Translations under genes and position numbers: made by a program
Notes under the pieces: generated by a model
What the model was told of the DNA's origin: nothing
The model's database searches: none
Seen by the model: only the letters and a program-made list of their open reading frames with translations
Assembly: GCF_004792415.1 (NCBI RefSeq)
Contig: NZ_CP038853.1
Location: 1,178,001-1,242,000, forward strand
Direction of reading: 5' to 3'
DNA from: Pantoea vagans
Lineage (GTDB): Bacteria; Pseudomonadota; Gammaproteobacteria; Enterobacterales; Enterobacteriaceae
Length of the DNA stretch: 64,000 bases
In this document: in pieces, positions 51,054-62,918 of the stretch
Layout of the letters: each line of letters begins with the position of its first letter
How positions within the stretch are numbered: the first letter of the stretch is position 1

Positions 51054-51836
51054 ATGAAAAAGCGTGTTCTGGCTCTTTCCCTGATGCTGGGCTTAACCAG
51101 TGCTGCCAGCGTCTTCGCGGCAGTTCCGGGTTCAATCCGTATCGGCACAGATCCAACTTACCCACCGTTTGAGTCGAAAGACGCGCAAGGCAAGTTAGTG
51201 GGCTTCGATATCGACCTCGCTAACGAAATCTGTAAACGCATTCATACCCAATGTACCTACGTTGAAAGCGACTTTGATGCGCTGATCCCTTCCCTGAAAG
51301 CGAAGAAAATTGATGCCATCATCTCCTCACTTTCCATCACAGCAAAACGTCAGGAAGAGATCGCCTTCTCGGAAAAACTTTACGCCGCTAACGCACGTTT
51401 AGTCGCACCGAAGGGATCGAAAATTCAGCCGACTATTGAGTCACTGAAAGGCAAAAATATCGGCCTGCTGCAGGGCACCACGCAGGAAACCTATGCCAAT
51501 CAGAACTGGCGGCCAAAAGGGGTTAACGTCACCCCTTATGCTAACCAGGATCTGGTGTATCAGGATCTGAATGCCGGTCGTATTGATGCAGCCTTCCAGG
51601 ATGAAGTGCAGGCCAGCGAAGGTTTCCTGAAGCAGCCGGTGGGTAAAAACTACGCCTTCGCCGGTCCTTCGGTGAAGGATGACAAGATCTTTGGCGTTGG
51701 AACCGGGATGGGACTGCGTAAAGATGACAGCGAACTGAAAGCCGCCATCGACAAAGCCTTTGCTGACATGCGTAAAGATGGCACCTACGACAAGATTGCG
51801 AAGAAATACTTCGATTTCAATGTGTACGGCGACTAA
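51054..51836 (+). CDS. hisJ: Periplasmic histidine/basic amino-acid binding protein HisJ/ArgT
   Basis: The 260-residue binding protein feeds the HisQMP transporter. It has a signal peptide ([22 protein letters not shown]) and the family signatures [19 protein letters not shown] and [21 protein letters not shown]. It mixes traits: [12 protein letters not shown] resembles HisJ, while [13 protein letters not shown] and the ending FDFNVYGD resemble ArgT. Only one binding protein is present, where E. coli has argT and hisJ in tandem, so it may serve His, Lys, Arg and ornithine. Confidence 0.9.
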   Translation: MKKRVLALSLMLGLTSAASVFAAVPGSIRIGTDPTYPPFESKDAQGKLVGFDIDLANEICKRIHTQCTYVESDFDALIPSLKAKKIDAIISSLSITAKRQEEIAFSEKLYAANARLVAPKGSKIQPTIESLKGKNIGLLQGTTQETYANQNWRPKGVNVTPYANQDLVYQDLNAGRIDAAFQDEVQASEGFLKQPVGKNYAFAGPSVKDDKIFGVGTGMGLRKDDSELKAAIDKAFADMRKDGTYDKIAKKYFDFNVYGD

Positions 51837-51958
51837 CCATCCTGTCGCTTTACCCTCTGTGTCCGTTTTGCCGGGACTGAGCCGGTTCTGCCTGGTGCAG
51901 AAACCGGAGCCGACCCGCTAATGGCGGATGGCATCTGCAACGGAGAGGTAAAGCTAAA

Positions 51959-51983
51959 CTGCCCGTCAATCACTGGCGGGCAG
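51959..51983 (+). terminator. Hairpin between hisJ and hisQ (attenuator-like)
   Basis: CTGCCCG (51959-51965) pairs with CGGGCAG (51977-51983), followed by a T-rich stretch (CGTTTCGTTTTC). It lies in the 181-bp gap before hisQ. It could allow partial read-through, giving more binding protein than permease, or could protect the hisJ mRNA 3' end. Confidence 0.45.
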
Positions 51984-52017
51984 CGTTTCGTTTTCACCCC
52001 ACGACAGGACCCTCTCA

Positions 52018-52707
52018 ATGCTGTATGGCTATTCTGATGTAATTCTTCGGGGCACGCTGGTGACGCTGGAGCTGGCGCTCACTTCCGTCGTGCTGGCAGT
52101 GCTGCTGGGCCTGATTGGCGCAGGCGCGAAACTGTCGCGCAGCCGGCCACTGGCGATGATTTTTGAAGGCTACACCACGCTGATTCGTGGCGTGCCAGAC
52201 CTCGTACTGATGCTGCTGATTTTCTACGGTCTGCAGATTGTCCTCAACCAGGTTACCGACGCACTGGGCATGGCGCAGTTTGATATCGACCCGATGGTCG
52301 CCGGTATCATCACGCTCGGCTTTATTTATGGTGCCTATTTCACCGAAACATTCCGCGGTGCCTTTATGGCGGTGCCGAAAGGGCAGATTGAAGCGGCCAC
52401 TGCGTTTGGCTTTACCGGCGCGCAGGTGTTCCGCCGCATTCTGTTTCCGGCCATGATGCGCTACGCGCTGCCGGGCATCGGAAATAACTGGCAGGTAATC
52501 CTGAAAGCCACCGCGCTGGTTTCGCTGCTGGGACTGGAAGATGTGGTGAAGGCGACGCAGCTGGCGGGGAAAAGTACCTGGCAGCCGTTCTACTTCGCCA
52601 TTGTCGCCGGTGTGATCTATCTGGTGTTCACCACGCTGTCGAACGGCGTGCTGTGGTGGCTGAACCGTCGCTATACGGTCGGTGTGAAGAGGGCGAGTTA
52701 TGATTGA
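52018..52707 (+). CDS. hisQ: Histidine ABC transporter permease HisQ
   Basis: The 229-residue permease has about five membrane segments and the EAA loop (QIEAATAFGFTGAQVFRRIL) that contacts HisP. It overlaps hisM by 8 nt. ATG 52018 follows ACAGGACCC. Confidence 0.94.
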   Translation: MLYGYSDVILRGTLVTLELALTSVVLAVLLGLIGAGAKLSRSRPLAMIFEGYTTLIRGVPDLVLMLLIFYGLQIVLNQVTDALGMAQFDIDPMVAGIITLGFIYGAYFTETFRGAFMAVPKGQIEAATAFGFTGAQVFRRILFPAMMRYALPGIGNNWQVILKATALVSLLGLEDVVKATQLAGKSTWQPFYFAIVAGVIYLVFTTLSNGVLWWLNRRYTVGVKRASYD

Positions 52708-53416
52708 GATTATTCAGGAATACTGGAAATCGCTGCTCTGGACGGACGGTTATCGTTTTACCGGTGTGGCGATCACCCTGTGGCTGTTAATTCTCTCAGT
52801 CACTATTGGCGGCTGTCTGGCCATTCTGCTGGCGATAGCCCGGGTTTCGCCAAACCGGTTTATCAGCTTTCCGGTCTGGCTCTTTACCTACGTATTTCGC
52901 GGCACGCCGCTCTATGTACAGCTGCTGGTCTTCTACTCCGGCATGTACACGCTGGAAATTGTTAAAGGCACGGAACTGCTGAACGCTTTTTTCCGCAGCG
53001 GCCTGAACTGTACGCTGCTCGCCTTTACCCTGAATACCTGCGCTTACACCACGGAAATCTTTGCGGGTGCGATTCGCTCGGTACCCCACGGTGAGATTGA
53101 GGCAGCGCGGGCTTACGGCTTCTCCACCTTCAAACTCTATCGCTGCATTATCCTGCCTTCCGCGCTGCGTACGGCTCTGCCCGTCTACAGCAACGAGGTA
53201 ATTCTGATGCTGCACTCCACGGCATTAGCCTTCACCGCCACGGTGCCGGATCTGCTGAAAGTCGCACGAGATATTAACTCAGCAACTTATCAGCCGTTTA
53301 CCGCCTTTGGTCTGGCGGCAGTGTTGTACCTGATTATCTCTTACGTGTTGATCAGCCTGTTCCGCCTGGCGGAACGTCGCTGGCTGGCCCACGTGAAACC
53401 CTCTTCATCGCATTGA
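52700..53416 (+). CDS. hisM: Histidine ABC transporter permease HisM
   Basis: The 238-residue permease has the EAA loop ([20 protein letters not shown]) and forms the heteromeric channel with HisQ. It precedes hisP by 8 nt. Confidence 0.94.
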   Translation: MIEIIQEYWKSLLWTDGYRFTGVAITLWLLILSVTIGGCLAILLAIARVSPNRFISFPVWLFTYVFRGTPLYVQLLVFYSGMYTLEIVKGTELLNAFFRSGLNCTLLAFTLNTCAYTTEIFAGAIRSVPHGEIEAARAYGFSTFKLYRCIILPSALRTALPVYSNEVILMLHSTALAFTATVPDLLKVARDINSATYQPFTAFGLAAVLYLIISYVLISLFRLAERRWLAHVKPSSSH

Positions 53417-53424
53417 GTAGAACT

Positions 53425-54198
53425 ATGGCTGACAATAAATTAAGCGTCACCGAATTGCATAAGCGTTACGGTGAACATGAAGTGCTGAAAGGGGTCTCGT
53501 TAACTGCGAAAGCGGGCGATGTGATCAGTATCATTGGATCGTCCGGTTCAGGGAAAAGTACCTTTTTACGCTGCATCAACTTCCTCGAAAAACCGAGTGA
53601 AGGCACCATCGTGGTCAATAACCAACACATCACGCTGGTCCGTGACAAAGATGGTCAGCTGAAAGTCGCTGACAAAGAACAGTTGCGCGCATTGCGCACC
53701 AGTCTGACCATGGTGTTCCAGCATTTCAATCTCTGGAGCCACATGACGGTGCTGGAAAACGTCATGGAAGCGCCGATTCAGGTGCTGGGGCTGAGCAAAG
53801 CGGAGGCGCGTGAGCGGGCCATCCGCTACCTCGATAAAGTGGGCATCGATGCGCGGGCGCAGGCCAAGTATCCGGTGCACCTCTCCGGGGGGCAGCAGCA
53901 GCGTGTGTCGATTGCGCGTGCACTGGCGATGGAGCCGGAGGTGTTGCTGTTTGATGAGCCGACCTCGGCGCTGGATCCGGAACTGGTCGGTGAAGTGCTG
54001 CGCATCATGCAAAAGCTGGCGGAAGAGGGCAAAACCATGGTGGTGGTGACCCACGAGATGGAGTTTGCCCGTCACGTCTCAAATCACGTGATTTTCCTGC
54101 ATCAGGGTAAAATCGAAGAGCAGGGGCCACCTTCGGAGGTATTCGGCAGCCCGAAAAGCCCGCGTTTACAGCAGTTCCTCAAGGGGTCGCTGAAGTAA
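53425..54198 (+). CDS. hisP: Histidine ABC transporter ATP-binding protein HisP
   Basis: The 257-residue ATPase has Walker [10 protein letters not shown], signature [15 protein letters not shown] and Walker [17 protein letters not shown] 53425 ([16 protein letters not shown]) matches E. coli HisP; an in-frame start 12 nt earlier is possible. It completes the HisJQMP operon. Confidence 0.95.
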   Translation: MADNKLSVTELHKRYGEHEVLKGVSLTAKAGDVISIIGSSGSGKSTFLRCINFLEKPSEGTIVVNNQHITLVRDKDGQLKVADKEQLRALRTSLTMVFQHFNLWSHMTVLENVMEAPIQVLGLSKAEARERAIRYLDKVGIDARAQAKYPVHLSGGQQQRVSIARALAMEPEVLLFDEPTSALDPELVGEVLRIMQKLAEEGKTMVVVTHEMEFARHVSNHVIFLHQGKIEEQGPPSEVFGSPKSPRLQQFLKGSLK

Positions 54199-54203
54199 TC
54201 CAG

Positions 54204-54228
54204 CGCCCGCGTCTGACAGGCGCGGGCG
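54204..54228. terminator. Hairpin between convergent hisP and yfcH
   Basis: CGCCCGCG (54204-54211) pairs with CGCGGGCG (54221-54228). No clear T-run flanks it, so termination efficiency is uncertain. Confidence 0.4.
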
Positions 54229-54233
54229 TCAGG

Positions 54234-55133
54234 TTAATGCTTCACCACATCCTGCAACGCCTGCTGCAGATCGTACCAGCGGAAGCTAAAACCCGAGGCT
54301 TCCAGCCGCTTTGGCAGCACATGCTGTCCTCCCAGCACCAGCACCGACGATTCGCCCATCATCAGTTTAATGGCGCTGGCTGGCGTGCGCATAAAGGCAG
54401 GGCGGTGCATAACCTGGCCCAGCGTGGCGGCAAACTGCTCATTGCGCACGGCGTAAGGCGCGACCATATTAAACGGACCACGCAGATCATCATGATCCAG
54501 CAGCCAGATAATGGCGTTAAGCATGTCATCAAGGTGGATCCACGGCATATATTGCTTGCCACTGCCGATAGGCCCGCCGATGCCGAGCTTAAAGGGCAAC
54601 TTCATTTTGCTGAGTGCGCCACCTTCGGGGGCCAGCACCACGCCGGTCCGCATCAGGCAGACGCGGGTGCGCTCACTTTCTGCTGCAAGCGCCAGCTGCT
54701 CCCAGCGGGCGCAGAGCTGATGCGTAAACTCATCCTGCCCCTGATCCTCTTCAGTCAGCACCAGATCGCCGGTATTGCCATAAAAGCCGGTTGCCGAACC
54801 AGAGATCAATACTGAGGGCGGCGTAGCGCTGGCGTTGATCAGTGAGGCGATCTGCTCAGTGATCTGCCAGCGGCTTTCGCACAGCTGCTGTTTATGCGGC
54901 TCCGTCCAGCGCTTGTCGGCGATGGGTTCTCCCGCCAGATTAATCACCGCATCGATGTTATCCAGATTCGACTGTTGCGCCAGGCCTGACCAGAGTGCGA
55001 CGTTCTCGCCCAGTTTTTCACGCGCGCTGACCACGTCACGTGTCACCACGCTGATCTGATGCCCCAGCTGCTGCAGGCGCGGGATCAGGTGACGGCCAAT
55101 CAGTCCCGTGCCACCGGTAATTAGAATGTGCAT
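54234..55133 (-). CDS. yfcH: NAD-dependent epimerase-like SDR protein YfcH
   Basis: The 299-residue protein is an extended short-chain dehydrogenase/epimerase (SDR39U1 type) with N-terminal [10 protein letters not shown] and a C-terminal DUF1731-like tail. Its substrate is unknown. Sequence and location match E. coli YfcH; folX and yfcG, present nearby in E. coli, are absent here. Confidence 0.92.
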   Translation of the reverse strand: MHILITGGTGLIGRHLIPRLQQLGHQISVVTRDVVSAREKLGENVALWSGLAQQSNLDNIDAVINLAGEPIADKRWTEPHKQQLCESRWQITEQIASLINASATPPSVLISGSATGFYGNTGDLVLTEEDQGQDEFTHQLCARWEQLALAAESERTRVCLMRTGVVLAPEGGALSKMKLPFKLGIGGPIGSGKQYMPWIHLDDMLNAIIWLLDHDDLRGPFNMVAPYAVRNEQFAATLGQVMHRPAFMRTPASAIKLMMGESSVLVLGGQHVLPKRLEASGFSFRWYDLQQALQDVVKH

Positions 55134-55312
55134 GTTGCGGCTCCCTTGATGTTTTTGTTATTTGCACCTTTCAGCATAGAAGAGTCGAGCCATTCCAGAG
55201 TGAGTCGCGTCGCGCTTTCTGGTTCCGGTGGCAGAGATCGGAGCAGCTCAGCGTTGCCTTCGCAAAAAAAAATCGGTAAACATGATGCAACCCTGACAGC
55301 CAATTGAGGTAA

Positions 55313-55957
<645 letters not shown>

Positions 55958-56064
55958 CAGCCAGGGCTTGCTCAGGCTGTCGGAAGTGATTACCTTACGC
56001 CACATAAAAATAACAGGTGGCAAACTGCGTACACAACTGTACGCCAAACAGGAAAGGGTTACTG

Positions 56065-56589
56065 ATGGTGGATCAAACTGCGGGTGACGGCATCGAGTGG
56101 GTCGATATCGTAAACGAAGAGAATGAAGTCGTTGCTCAGGCGACACGTGCGCAGATGCGTGCTCAGTGCCTGCGTCACCGCGCTACCTATATTGTGGTTC
56201 ATGACGGTATGGGTAAGATTCTGGTACAGCGTCGCACCGAGATAAAAGATTTTATGCCGGGCAAACTGGACGCAACCGCGGGCGGCGTGGTGCAGAGCGG
56301 TGAAGATATGCTGGAATCTGCGCGACGTGAAGCAGAAGAGGAGTTAGGGATTGCCGCGGTGCCGTTTGCTGAACATGGCAAATTCTACTTCGAAGACCAA
56401 CACTGTCGTGTCTGGGGCGGTCTGTTCAGTTGTGTATCACACGGGCCATTCGCCATGCAGGAATCGGAAGTCGATGAGATTATCTGGATGACGCCTGATG
56501 AGATTACCGCACGTTGTGATGAGTTCACCGACGATTCGCTGAAAGCACTCTCCCTGTGGATGAGCCGCAACGGCGATAACCGGGCCTGA
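56065..56589 (+). CDS. yfcD: Nudix hydrolase YfcD
   Basis: The 174-residue protein carries a full Nudix box ([20 protein letters not shown] followed by ELGI), and is related to isopentenyl-diphosphate isomerase-like Nudix proteins. Substrate not established. ATG 56065 ([16 protein letters not shown]) is chosen with AGGAAAGGG upstream; an earlier ATG at 56017 would add 16 residues. It converges on pta across a shared terminator. Confidence 0.93.
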   Translation: MVDQTAGDGIEWVDIVNEENEVVAQATRAQMRAQCLRHRATYIVVHDGMGKILVQRRTEIKDFMPGKLDATAGGVVQSGEDMLESARREAEEELGIAAVPFAEHGKFYFEDQHCRVWGGLFSCVSHGPFAMQESEVDEIIWMTPDEITARCDEFTDDSLKALSLWMSRNGDNRA

Positions 56590-56650
56590 AAACAGGCATT
56601 TTAATTCAGGTTATTCATCCGCATCAGACATAGCCGCTTTGTTACCGGCG

Positions 56651-56682
56651 AAAAAAAGGCATGCTCTGGGGCATGCCTTTTT
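56651..56682. terminator. Bidirectional terminator between yfcD and pta
   Basis: AAAAAGGCATGC and GCATGCCTTTTT pair around a 6-nt loop. The A-run on one side and T-run on the other let it stop transcripts from both directions. Confidence 0.9.
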
Positions 56683-56698
56683 CGTTATGACCCGCCGC

Positions 56699-58843
56699 TT
56701 AGCCTTCAGCCTGCTGGGACTGAATCGCCGTCAGGGCGATGGTATAAACGATGTCATCCACCAGCGCACCGCGCGACAGGTCATTGACCGGCTTACGCAT
56801 ACCCTGCAGCATCGGTCCGATGGAGATCAGATCGGCTGAACGCTGTACCGCTTTGTAGGTGGTGTTACCGGTGTTGAGATCCGGGAAGATAAACACAGTA
56901 GCGCGACCGGCAACCTGAGAATTCGGCGCTTTGGATTTCGCCACATCCTCCATGATCGCGGCGTCATACTGCAGCGGACCATCGATTACCAGATCAGGCC
57001 GTTTCTCCTGCGCAATACGCGTTGCTTCACGCACTTTCTCAACGTCGCTGCCCGCACCTGACGTGCCGGTAGAGTAGGAGATCATCGCAACACGCGGATC
57101 GATACCAAAGGCGCTGGCTGAATCGGCAGACTGGATAGCGATCTCCGCCAGCTGCTCCGCAGTCGGATCCGGGTTAATCGCGCAGTCGCCGTAAACCAGC
57201 ACCTGCTCCGGCAGCAGCATAAAGAACACCGAGGAAACCAGTGAGCTGTTAGGCGCGGTTTTGATCAGCTGCAGCGGCGGACGAATGGTGTTGGCCGTGG
57301 TGTGAACTGCACCTGACACCAGGCCATCCACTTCGCCGCTCTCCAGCATCATGGTGCCGAGTACCACGTTATCTTCCAGCTGCTCCTGAGCAACCACCTC
57401 GGTCATGCCTTTGCTCTTACGCAACTCAACCAGACGCGGCACGTAGTTTTCACGGACCTGTTCCGGGTCAACAATCTCAACGCCTTTGCCCAGTTCAACA
57501 CCCTGAGCCGCAGCGACACGCTGAATCTCCTCCGGGTTGCCTAACAGTACGCAGGTAGCGATACCGCGCTCGGCACAGATAGCGGCCGCTTTAACCGTAC
57601 GCGGCTCATCGCCCTCTGGCAGTACCACGCGTTTGCCCGCTTTACGCGCCAGCTCGGTAAGCTGATAGCGGAAAGCAGGTGGTGACAGGCGACGGCTGCG
57701 CTCAGATGTGGCGGTCAGTGACTCAATCCACTCTGCATTAATGTAGCTGGCGACATATTCCTGCACCTTTTCGATGCGCTGCGTGTCATCAGCAGGCACT
57801 TCAAGATTAAAGCTCTGCAGGCTCAGTGAGGTCTGCCAGGTATTGGTTTTCACCATAAACACCGGCAGGCCGGTCTGGAAGGCGCGGTCGCAGAGACGGG
57901 CAATGCGATCGTCAATCTCGTAGTTACCGGTCAGCAGGATTGCGCCAATCTCAATGCCGTTCATCGCAGCCAGACAGGCGGCGACCAGCACATCCGGACG
58001 GTCAGCCGAAGTCACCAGCAGTGAGCCAGGACGGAAATGCTCCAGCATGTGCGGAATACTGCGGGCGCAGAAGGTAACGGATTTAACCCGACGGGTCTGA
58101 ATCTCGCCTTCGTTAATGATGCGTGCATCCAGGTGACGGCACATATCGATAGCGCGGGTGGCAATCAGATCAAAGCTCCACGGCACGCAGCCCAGCACCG
58201 GCAGCGGGCTGTCTGAGAACAGCTGCTTAGGATCGATATTGGCGATGCTGGCTTTTGAGGAATCATCAAAGATTTCTGACAGGTCAGGGCGGGTACGTCC
58301 CTGATCGTCAACCGGCGCGTTGAGTTTGTTGATGATCACGCCAGTGATGTTTTTGTTCTTCTGACCGCCGAAGCTGCTTTGCGTCAGTTCAATGCGCTCT
58401 TTCAGCTGTGCCGGAGAGTCATTGCCCAGCGCCATCACGAAGACGATTTCCGCGTTCAGGGTTTTAGCGATTTCATAGTTCAGCGCGTTGGCGAACTGAT
58501 GCTTACGGGTCGGCACCAGACCTTCAACCAGCACCACTTCCGCATCCTGAGTGTTGGCGTGGTATCGGGAGATGATCTCTTCCATCAGTACATCCTGCTG
58601 GTTGGAACCCAGCAGTGACTCAACGCGCGACATCTGCAGCGGTTCAGCGGCAGGAATCGATGAGTTCTTACGGATGATGGTGGTGGTTTGATCCGGAGTG
58701 TCGCCGCCAGCACGTGGCTGAGCAATCGGCTTAAAGACGCTAAGGCGAACACCTTTGCGCTCCATGGCGCGGATAACGCCAAGGCTGACGCTGGTCAGGC
58801 CGACGCTGGTGCCGGTCGGAATGAGCATAATTGTACGTGACAC
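56699..58843 (-). CDS. pta: Phosphate acetyltransferase Pta
   Basis: Pta interconverts acetyl-CoA and acetyl phosphate. The 714-residue enzyme has the long form with an N-terminal P-loop-like domain ([19 protein letters not shown]), a DRTGG-like middle domain and the C-terminal catalytic domain ([40 protein letters not shown]). It lies 71 nt downstream of ackA in the same operon. Confidence 0.97.
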   Translation of the reverse strand: MSRTIMLIPTGTSVGLTSVSLGVIRAMERKGVRLSVFKPIAQPRAGGDTPDQTTTIIRKNSSIPAAEPLQMSRVESLLGSNQQDVLMEEIISRYHANTQDAEVVLVEGLVPTRKHQFANALNYEIAKTLNAEIVFVMALGNDSPAQLKERIELTQSSFGGQKNKNITGVIINKLNAPVDDQGRTRPDLSEIFDDSSKASIANIDPKQLFSDSPLPVLGCVPWSFDLIATRAIDMCRHLDARIINEGEIQTRRVKSVTFCARSIPHMLEHFRPGSLLVTSADRPDVLVAACLAAMNGIEIGAILLTGNYEIDDRIARLCDRAFQTGLPVFMVKTNTWQTSLSLQSFNLEVPADDTQRIEKVQEYVASYINAEWIESLTATSERSRRLSPPAFRYQLTELARKAGKRVVLPEGDEPRTVKAAAICAERGIATCVLLGNPEEIQRVAAAQGVELGKGVEIVDPEQVRENYVPRLVELRKSKGMTEVVAQEQLEDNVVLGTMMLESGEVDGLVSGAVHTTANTIRPPLQLIKTAPNSSLVSSVFFMLLPEQVLVYGDCAINPDPTAEQLAEIAIQSADSASAFGIDPRVAMISYSTGTSGAGSDVEKVREATRIAQEKRPDLVIDGPLQYDAAIMEDVAKSKAPNSQVAGRATVFIFPDLNTGNTTYKAVQRSADLISIGPMLQGMRKPVNDLSRGALVDDIVYTIALTAIQSQQAEG

Positions 58844-58914
58844 GTTTGAACCTCTCAGTAATGGCAGGGTGTCAGAAACAACTCCGTCAGCCTGAGCTGA
58901 CGGAGAGAAGTGTT

Positions 58915-60117
58915 TTACGCAGTCAGACGCGCGGCGTCCTGGGCGATGACCAGCTCTTCGTTGGTCGGAATCACCAGCGCCGGGCGGGTGCCTTCTTTAT
59001 TGATGTAGCCTGATTTGCCGAAACGGGCCGCCAGGTTGCGCTCATGGTCGACGTCGAAGCCCAGCAGTGCCAGTTTTTTCAGTGAAAGTTCACGGACCAT
59101 CGCGGCGTTTTCACCGATGCCGCCAGTGAACACGACGGCGTCAAGACGGCCATCCATCAGCGCGGTGTAGCTGCCGATATATTTCGCCAGGCGATGACAG
59201 AAGACATCCATTGCGCGCTTCGCATCTTCTTTGGTGGTGTAGTTGTCTTCTACGTAGCGGCAGTCGCTGGTGACTTCGGTCAGCCCTAACAGGCCAGACT
59301 CTTTGGTCAGCAGTTTATTGATGGCGTCAACGCTCATACCCAGCGTATCGTGCAGGAAGAAGATGATGGCCGGATCGATGTCGCCACTGCGGGTTCCCAT
59401 CACCAGACCTTCCAGCGGAGTCAGGCCCATAGAGGTGTCTACGCACTCGCCGTTACGAATAGCAGAAACTGAACCACCATTACCGAGGTGACAGGTGATA
59501 ATGTTAAGTGACTCAAGCGGCTTGTTAAGCATTTTAGCGGCTTCGTGAGTCACATAGAAATGGCTGGTGCCATGCGCGCCATAGCGACGAACGCCATGCT
59601 CTTTATATAATTTGTACGGCAGCGCATAAAGGTAAGACTCTTCCGGCATTGTCTGATGGAAAGCCGTGTCGAATACCGCGACATTCTTATCTGACAGGTG
59701 CGGGAAGTTTTTCATCGCTTCATCAATACCGATCAGATGAGCCGGGTTGTGCAGCGGTGCAAAAGAAGAGGCGTCCTTGATGCCCTGTACCACGTCTTCA
59801 GTAATGATGACTGACTGAGTCAGCTTCTCGCCGCCATGAACGATACGATGGCCGATTGCAGCAATTTGTGCCGAAAGCTCAGGTTTTTGTGCCAGAATGG
59901 TCTTAACAATAAAGTTCAGCGCTTCGCTATGCGCTGCGCCAGCACCCAAAGGCGCTTCCTGTTTTTCGCCTTCCAGCTTCCATTTGATGCGGGCCTCAGG
60001 AAGGTGGAAACATTCCGCCAGGCCTGACAGGAACTCTTCACCGCTGGCAGGGTTGAGAATGGCAAACTTCAGGGAAGAGCTGCCACAGTTCAGAACCAGA
60101 ACTAACTTACTCGACAT
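58915..60117 (-). CDS. ackA: Acetate kinase AckA
   Basis: AckA converts acetyl phosphate and ADP to acetate and ATP. The 400-residue protein has [14 protein letters not shown], the [10 protein letters not shown] region and [14 protein letters not shown]. It is the first gene of ackA-pta, which handles acetate overflow and acetyl phosphate levels. Confidence 0.98.
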   Translation of the reverse strand: MSSKLVLVLNCGSSSLKFAILNPASGEEFLSGLAECFHLPEARIKWKLEGEKQEAPLGAGAAHSEALNFIVKTILAQKPELSAQIAAIGHRIVHGGEKLTQSVIITEDVVQGIKDASSFAPLHNPAHLIGIDEAMKNFPHLSDKNVAVFDTAFHQTMPEESYLYALPYKLYKEHGVRRYGAHGTSHFYVTHEAAKMLNKPLESLNIITCHLGNGGSVSAIRNGECVDTSMGLTPLEGLVMGTRSGDIDPAIIFFLHDTLGMSVDAINKLLTKESGLLGLTEVTSDCRYVEDNYTTKEDAKRAMDVFCHRLAKYIGSYTALMDGRLDAVVFTGGIGENAAMVRELSLKKLALLGFDVDHERNLAARFGKSGYINKEGTRPALVIPTNEELVIAQDAARLTA

Positions 60118-60454
60118 GGAAGTACCTATTTTTTGAGAGTGGCTAAATAAAACGCAATCAGACTAACAGCGTAGCCCATGAAAGCTGGTAGATTAATGAC
60201 AAACATCATGCGGTAGACAGAAATCTGCATTTCCGCAAAAAATTTCAGCAATCTTACGCGAAAATTTGAAGATTGCCTTGTCGAAACATGGCTCAGGCCT
60301 CTTCCCAACGGCGCATCCCGCGTGCGGAAAGGTGTTAAAACGGCGTCAGAATAGCTGGAGTCATCTTTAAAGACAAAAATAATTGAAGGATGTTACGTAA
60401 AGTTGTGTGGTTATAACTATTTTTTAATCTTTGCAGTATTAATTGAGGTGAGCC
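60118..60454. other. Divergent gap between ackA and yfbV
   Basis: This 337-bp stretch must hold the ackA promoter (leftward) and the yfbV promoter (rightward). It is AT-rich near yfbV. I see no clear operator, hairpin or small gene in it. Confidence 0.6.
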
Positions 60455-60907
60455 ATGGCGAATGAATCTGGCAGTACCAGTTGGTTTCGGATGTTTCAGC
60501 GCGGCCAGCACTATATGAAGACCTGGCCTGCTGATAAGCGCCTGGCCCCGGTGTTCCCGGAAAACCGCGTTTCATCAGCAACGCGTTTCGCCATTCGCTT
60601 TATGCCACCGCTGGCGATTTTTACGCTGACCTGGCAGATCGCGATGGGCGGTCAGTTAGGTCCTGCCGTGGCGACGGCGCTGTTTGCCTGCAGCCTGCCG
60701 ATGCAGGGACTATGGTGGCTGGGTAAGCGTTCAGTCACGCCGCTGCCGCCGACGCTGCTTAACTGGTTTCATGAAGTGCGTGCCCGGCTGGAAGAAGCGG
60801 GGCAGGCGATAGCGCCGGTTGAAGGCAAGCCGACCTATCAGGCGCTGGCCGATCTGCTCAAGCGGGCGTTTAAACAACTCGACCGCACTTTCCTGGACGA
60901 TCTCTGA
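60455..60907 (+). CDS. yfbV: UPF0208 membrane protein YfbV
   Basis: The 150-residue protein has two central membrane segments (around 44-65 and 70-90) and soluble ends. It matches E. coli YfbV. Work in E. coli links it to chromosome Ter macrodomain insulation, but the mechanism is unclear. Divergent from ackA. Confidence 0.93.
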   Translation: MANESGSTSWFRMFQRGQHYMKTWPADKRLAPVFPENRVSSATRFAIRFMPPLAIFTLTWQIAMGGQLGPAVATALFACSLPMQGLWWLGKRSVTPLPPTLLNWFHEVRARLEEAGQAIAPVEGKPTYQALADLLKRAFKQLDRTFLDDL

Positions 60908-61052
60908 CCCCTCCGGGGCTGGCGGTAAAATAATTACCGCTAACCTGCGGCCAAATCAAAGAAAGGCGATACGGCGATTTCCGTGTCGCTAACACTGTGC
61001 AATCATTTCTCCATTGTCGATTAACTGAGCGGTCTCTGACCGGGAGTGAATG

Positions 61053-61547
61053 ATGGAAATGACCCATGCGCAGCGTCTGATTCTTACCAACCAGTACAAA
61101 ATCATGGCCATGCTTGAGCCGGAAAATGCAGAACGTTTTCGCCGTTACCAGACCATTATCGAACGCGGTTATGCGCTGCAGATGCGCGAGCTGGATAAAG
61201 AGTTTGGCGAACTGAGTGAAGCGATCTGCCGGACTGTGATCGATATAATGGAAATGCATCATGCGCTCCACGTCTCCTGGTCGAACCTGAAGGATAAAGG
61301 TCAGCTGGAAGAGCGCCGTCTCGCCTTTCTGGGCTTTGATGCAGCAACGGAAGCACGCCTGCTGGGTTACGTCCGTTTTATGGTCAATACAGAAGGGCGT
61401 TATACCCACTTTGATTCCGGTACCCACGGTTTTAACGCGCAGACCCCGATGTGGGAAAAGTATCAACGCATGTTAGCTTTGTGGCAGACTTGTCCGCGCC
61501 AGTACCATTTAAGTGCAAACGAAATTGCGCAAGTGATTAATGCCTGA
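61053..61547 (+). CDS. yfbU: YfbU family protein
   Basis: The 164-residue protein ([20 protein letters not shown]) is conserved in enterobacteria, forms a UPF0304 family and has no settled function. Two adjacent ATGs occur (61050, 61053). The second matches the family and has GGGAG at standard spacing. Confidence 0.92.
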   Translation: MEMTHAQRLILTNQYKIMAMLEPENAERFRRYQTIIERGYALQMRELDKEFGELSEAICRTVIDIMEMHHALHVSWSNLKDKGQLEERRLAFLGFDAATEARLLGYVRFMVNTEGRYTHFDSGTHGFNAQTPMWEKYQRMLALWQTCPRQYHLSANEIAQVINA

Positions 61548-61560
61548 TGAGGAGGAGCGC

Positions 61561-62220
61561 GTGACCTACAGAGGTTTTCTATTTGATTTAGACGGCACGC
61601 TGGTGGACTCACTGCCAGCGGTTGAACGAGCCTGGAGCCAGTGGGGTGCCCGTCATGGTATCGCCGCTGATGAGATCCTGGATTTCATCCATGGCAAACA
61701 GGCGATTACCTCTCTGCGTCATTTCATGGCAGGCCAGTCGGAAGAGGCTATTCAGGCGGAGTTTGTCGCGCTGGAGCAGGCTGAAGCGGCAGACACCGAC
61801 GGTGTGCAGGCGCTGCCAGGCGCCCATGCGCTGCTGAACCGGCTGAACGAGCTGCAGATTCCCTGGGCGATAGTCACCTCTGGCTCGGTGCCGGTCGCTC
61901 ATGCTCGTCACAAAGCCGCAGGATTACCGAAGCCCGCCGTCTTCATTACCGCTGAGCAGGTCGCTAAAGGCAAACCTGAGCCCGATCCTTATCTGCTTGG
62001 TGCAGAGAAGCTGGGATTAGTGGCGACGTCATGCGTGGTGGCAGAAGATGCACCCGCCGGTATTCTGTCCGGCCTGAACGCTGGCTGTGCGGTGATTGCC
62101 ATCAACGCCCCGGCGGAAACGCCACGGCTGGATGAGGTAGCGCTTCGGCTCGACTCACTGGCGTCTCTGGTAGTCACTCGTGAGTCTGACGGCAGCTTTA
62201 CCTTCAGCCAGCAGGCTTAA
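61561..62220 (+). CDS. hxpA: Hexitol/sugar phosphatase HxpA (YfbT), HAD family
   Basis: The HAD phosphatase motifs are FDLDGTLVDS (nucleophile Asp), TSGS, KGKPEPDPYLLG and EDAPAG. GTG 61561 (VTYRGFLFDLDG) with AGGAGGAG upstream gives 219 residues, as in E. coli YfbT, a sugar-phosphate phosphatase. An ATG at 61540 overlapping yfbU would add 7 residues. Confidence 0.92.
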   Translation: MTYRGFLFDLDGTLVDSLPAVERAWSQWGARHGIAADEILDFIHGKQAITSLRHFMAGQSEEAIQAEFVALEQAEAADTDGVQALPGAHALLNRLNELQIPWAIVTSGSVPVAHARHKAAGLPKPAVFITAEQVAKGKPEPDPYLLGAEKLGLVATSCVVAEDAPAGILSGLNAGCAVIAINAPAETPRLDEVALRLDSLASLVVTRESDGSFTFSQQA

Positions 62221-62249
62221 AGATCCGCCCGGCGGCCATGCCGTCGGGT

Positions 62250-62849
62250 TTACAGTGGCGTATCCTGCGAAATTTCATCCAGCGACAGGCTGAAGCTTGG
62301 AATAAACACCTCAACGAAGTAATCCATCTCTGGCGAACGCCGCTGTGCCAGGGTCTTTTCCAGCCGCGCTTTGGCCAGCAGGAATTCGTTATTGCCGGCA
62401 GACAGCTCCTCAAGACATTTTACATAGGCACAGAGCGCATCAGCCTGTTTCACCACGGCCTGCTCCTCTTCGCTATGCAGATGCTCGTCGATTAGCGGGC
62501 GATAGATCGCCTGAAACTCTTCAGGCAGCATCTCAATCAGTTTCTGCTGGGCAATCTTCTCGATTTTCTTATATTCGTGGGCAATCTGTGCGTTGTAGTA
62601 CTTCACCGGGGTGGGTAAATCGCCGGTGAGCACCTCGCTGGCATCGTGATAAAGCGCCAGCATGGCAATGCGGTCGGCGTTAAGCGACCCACTGAATTTA
62701 AGATTTTTGATGACGGCCAGCGCGTGCGCCACCATGGCGACCTGCAGACTGTGTTCAGAAACATTCTCGGTACGCACATTGCGCATCAGTGGCCAGCGGT
62801 TGATCAGCTTAAGACGGGAGAGGTGAGCAAAGAAGTGGCTTTGTGTCAT
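62250..62849 (-). CDS. yfbR: 5'-deoxynucleotidase YfbR
   Basis: YfbR removes phosphate from deoxynucleoside 5'-monophosphates. The 199-residue HD-domain protein shows [18 protein letters not shown] and [20 protein letters not shown] with the HD metal pair. ATG 62849 ([16 protein letters not shown]) matches E. coli. It converges on hxpA. Confidence 0.95.
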   Translation of the reverse strand: MTQSHFFAHLSRLKLINRWPLMRNVRTENVSEHSLQVAMVAHALAVIKNLKFSGSLNADRIAMLALYHDASEVLTGDLPTPVKYYNAQIAHEYKKIEKIAQQKLIEMLPEEFQAIYRPLIDEHLHSEEEQAVVKQADALCAYVKCLEELSAGNNEFLLAKARLEKTLAQRRSPEMDYFVEVFIPSFSLSLDEISQDTPL

Positions 62850-62918
62850 GAGCGTTCCTGTTAGCAGGCAGGGGAGAGACAGGCTCTCCCCAAATAGCAT
62901 CAGTATACGCGGGCGTGA

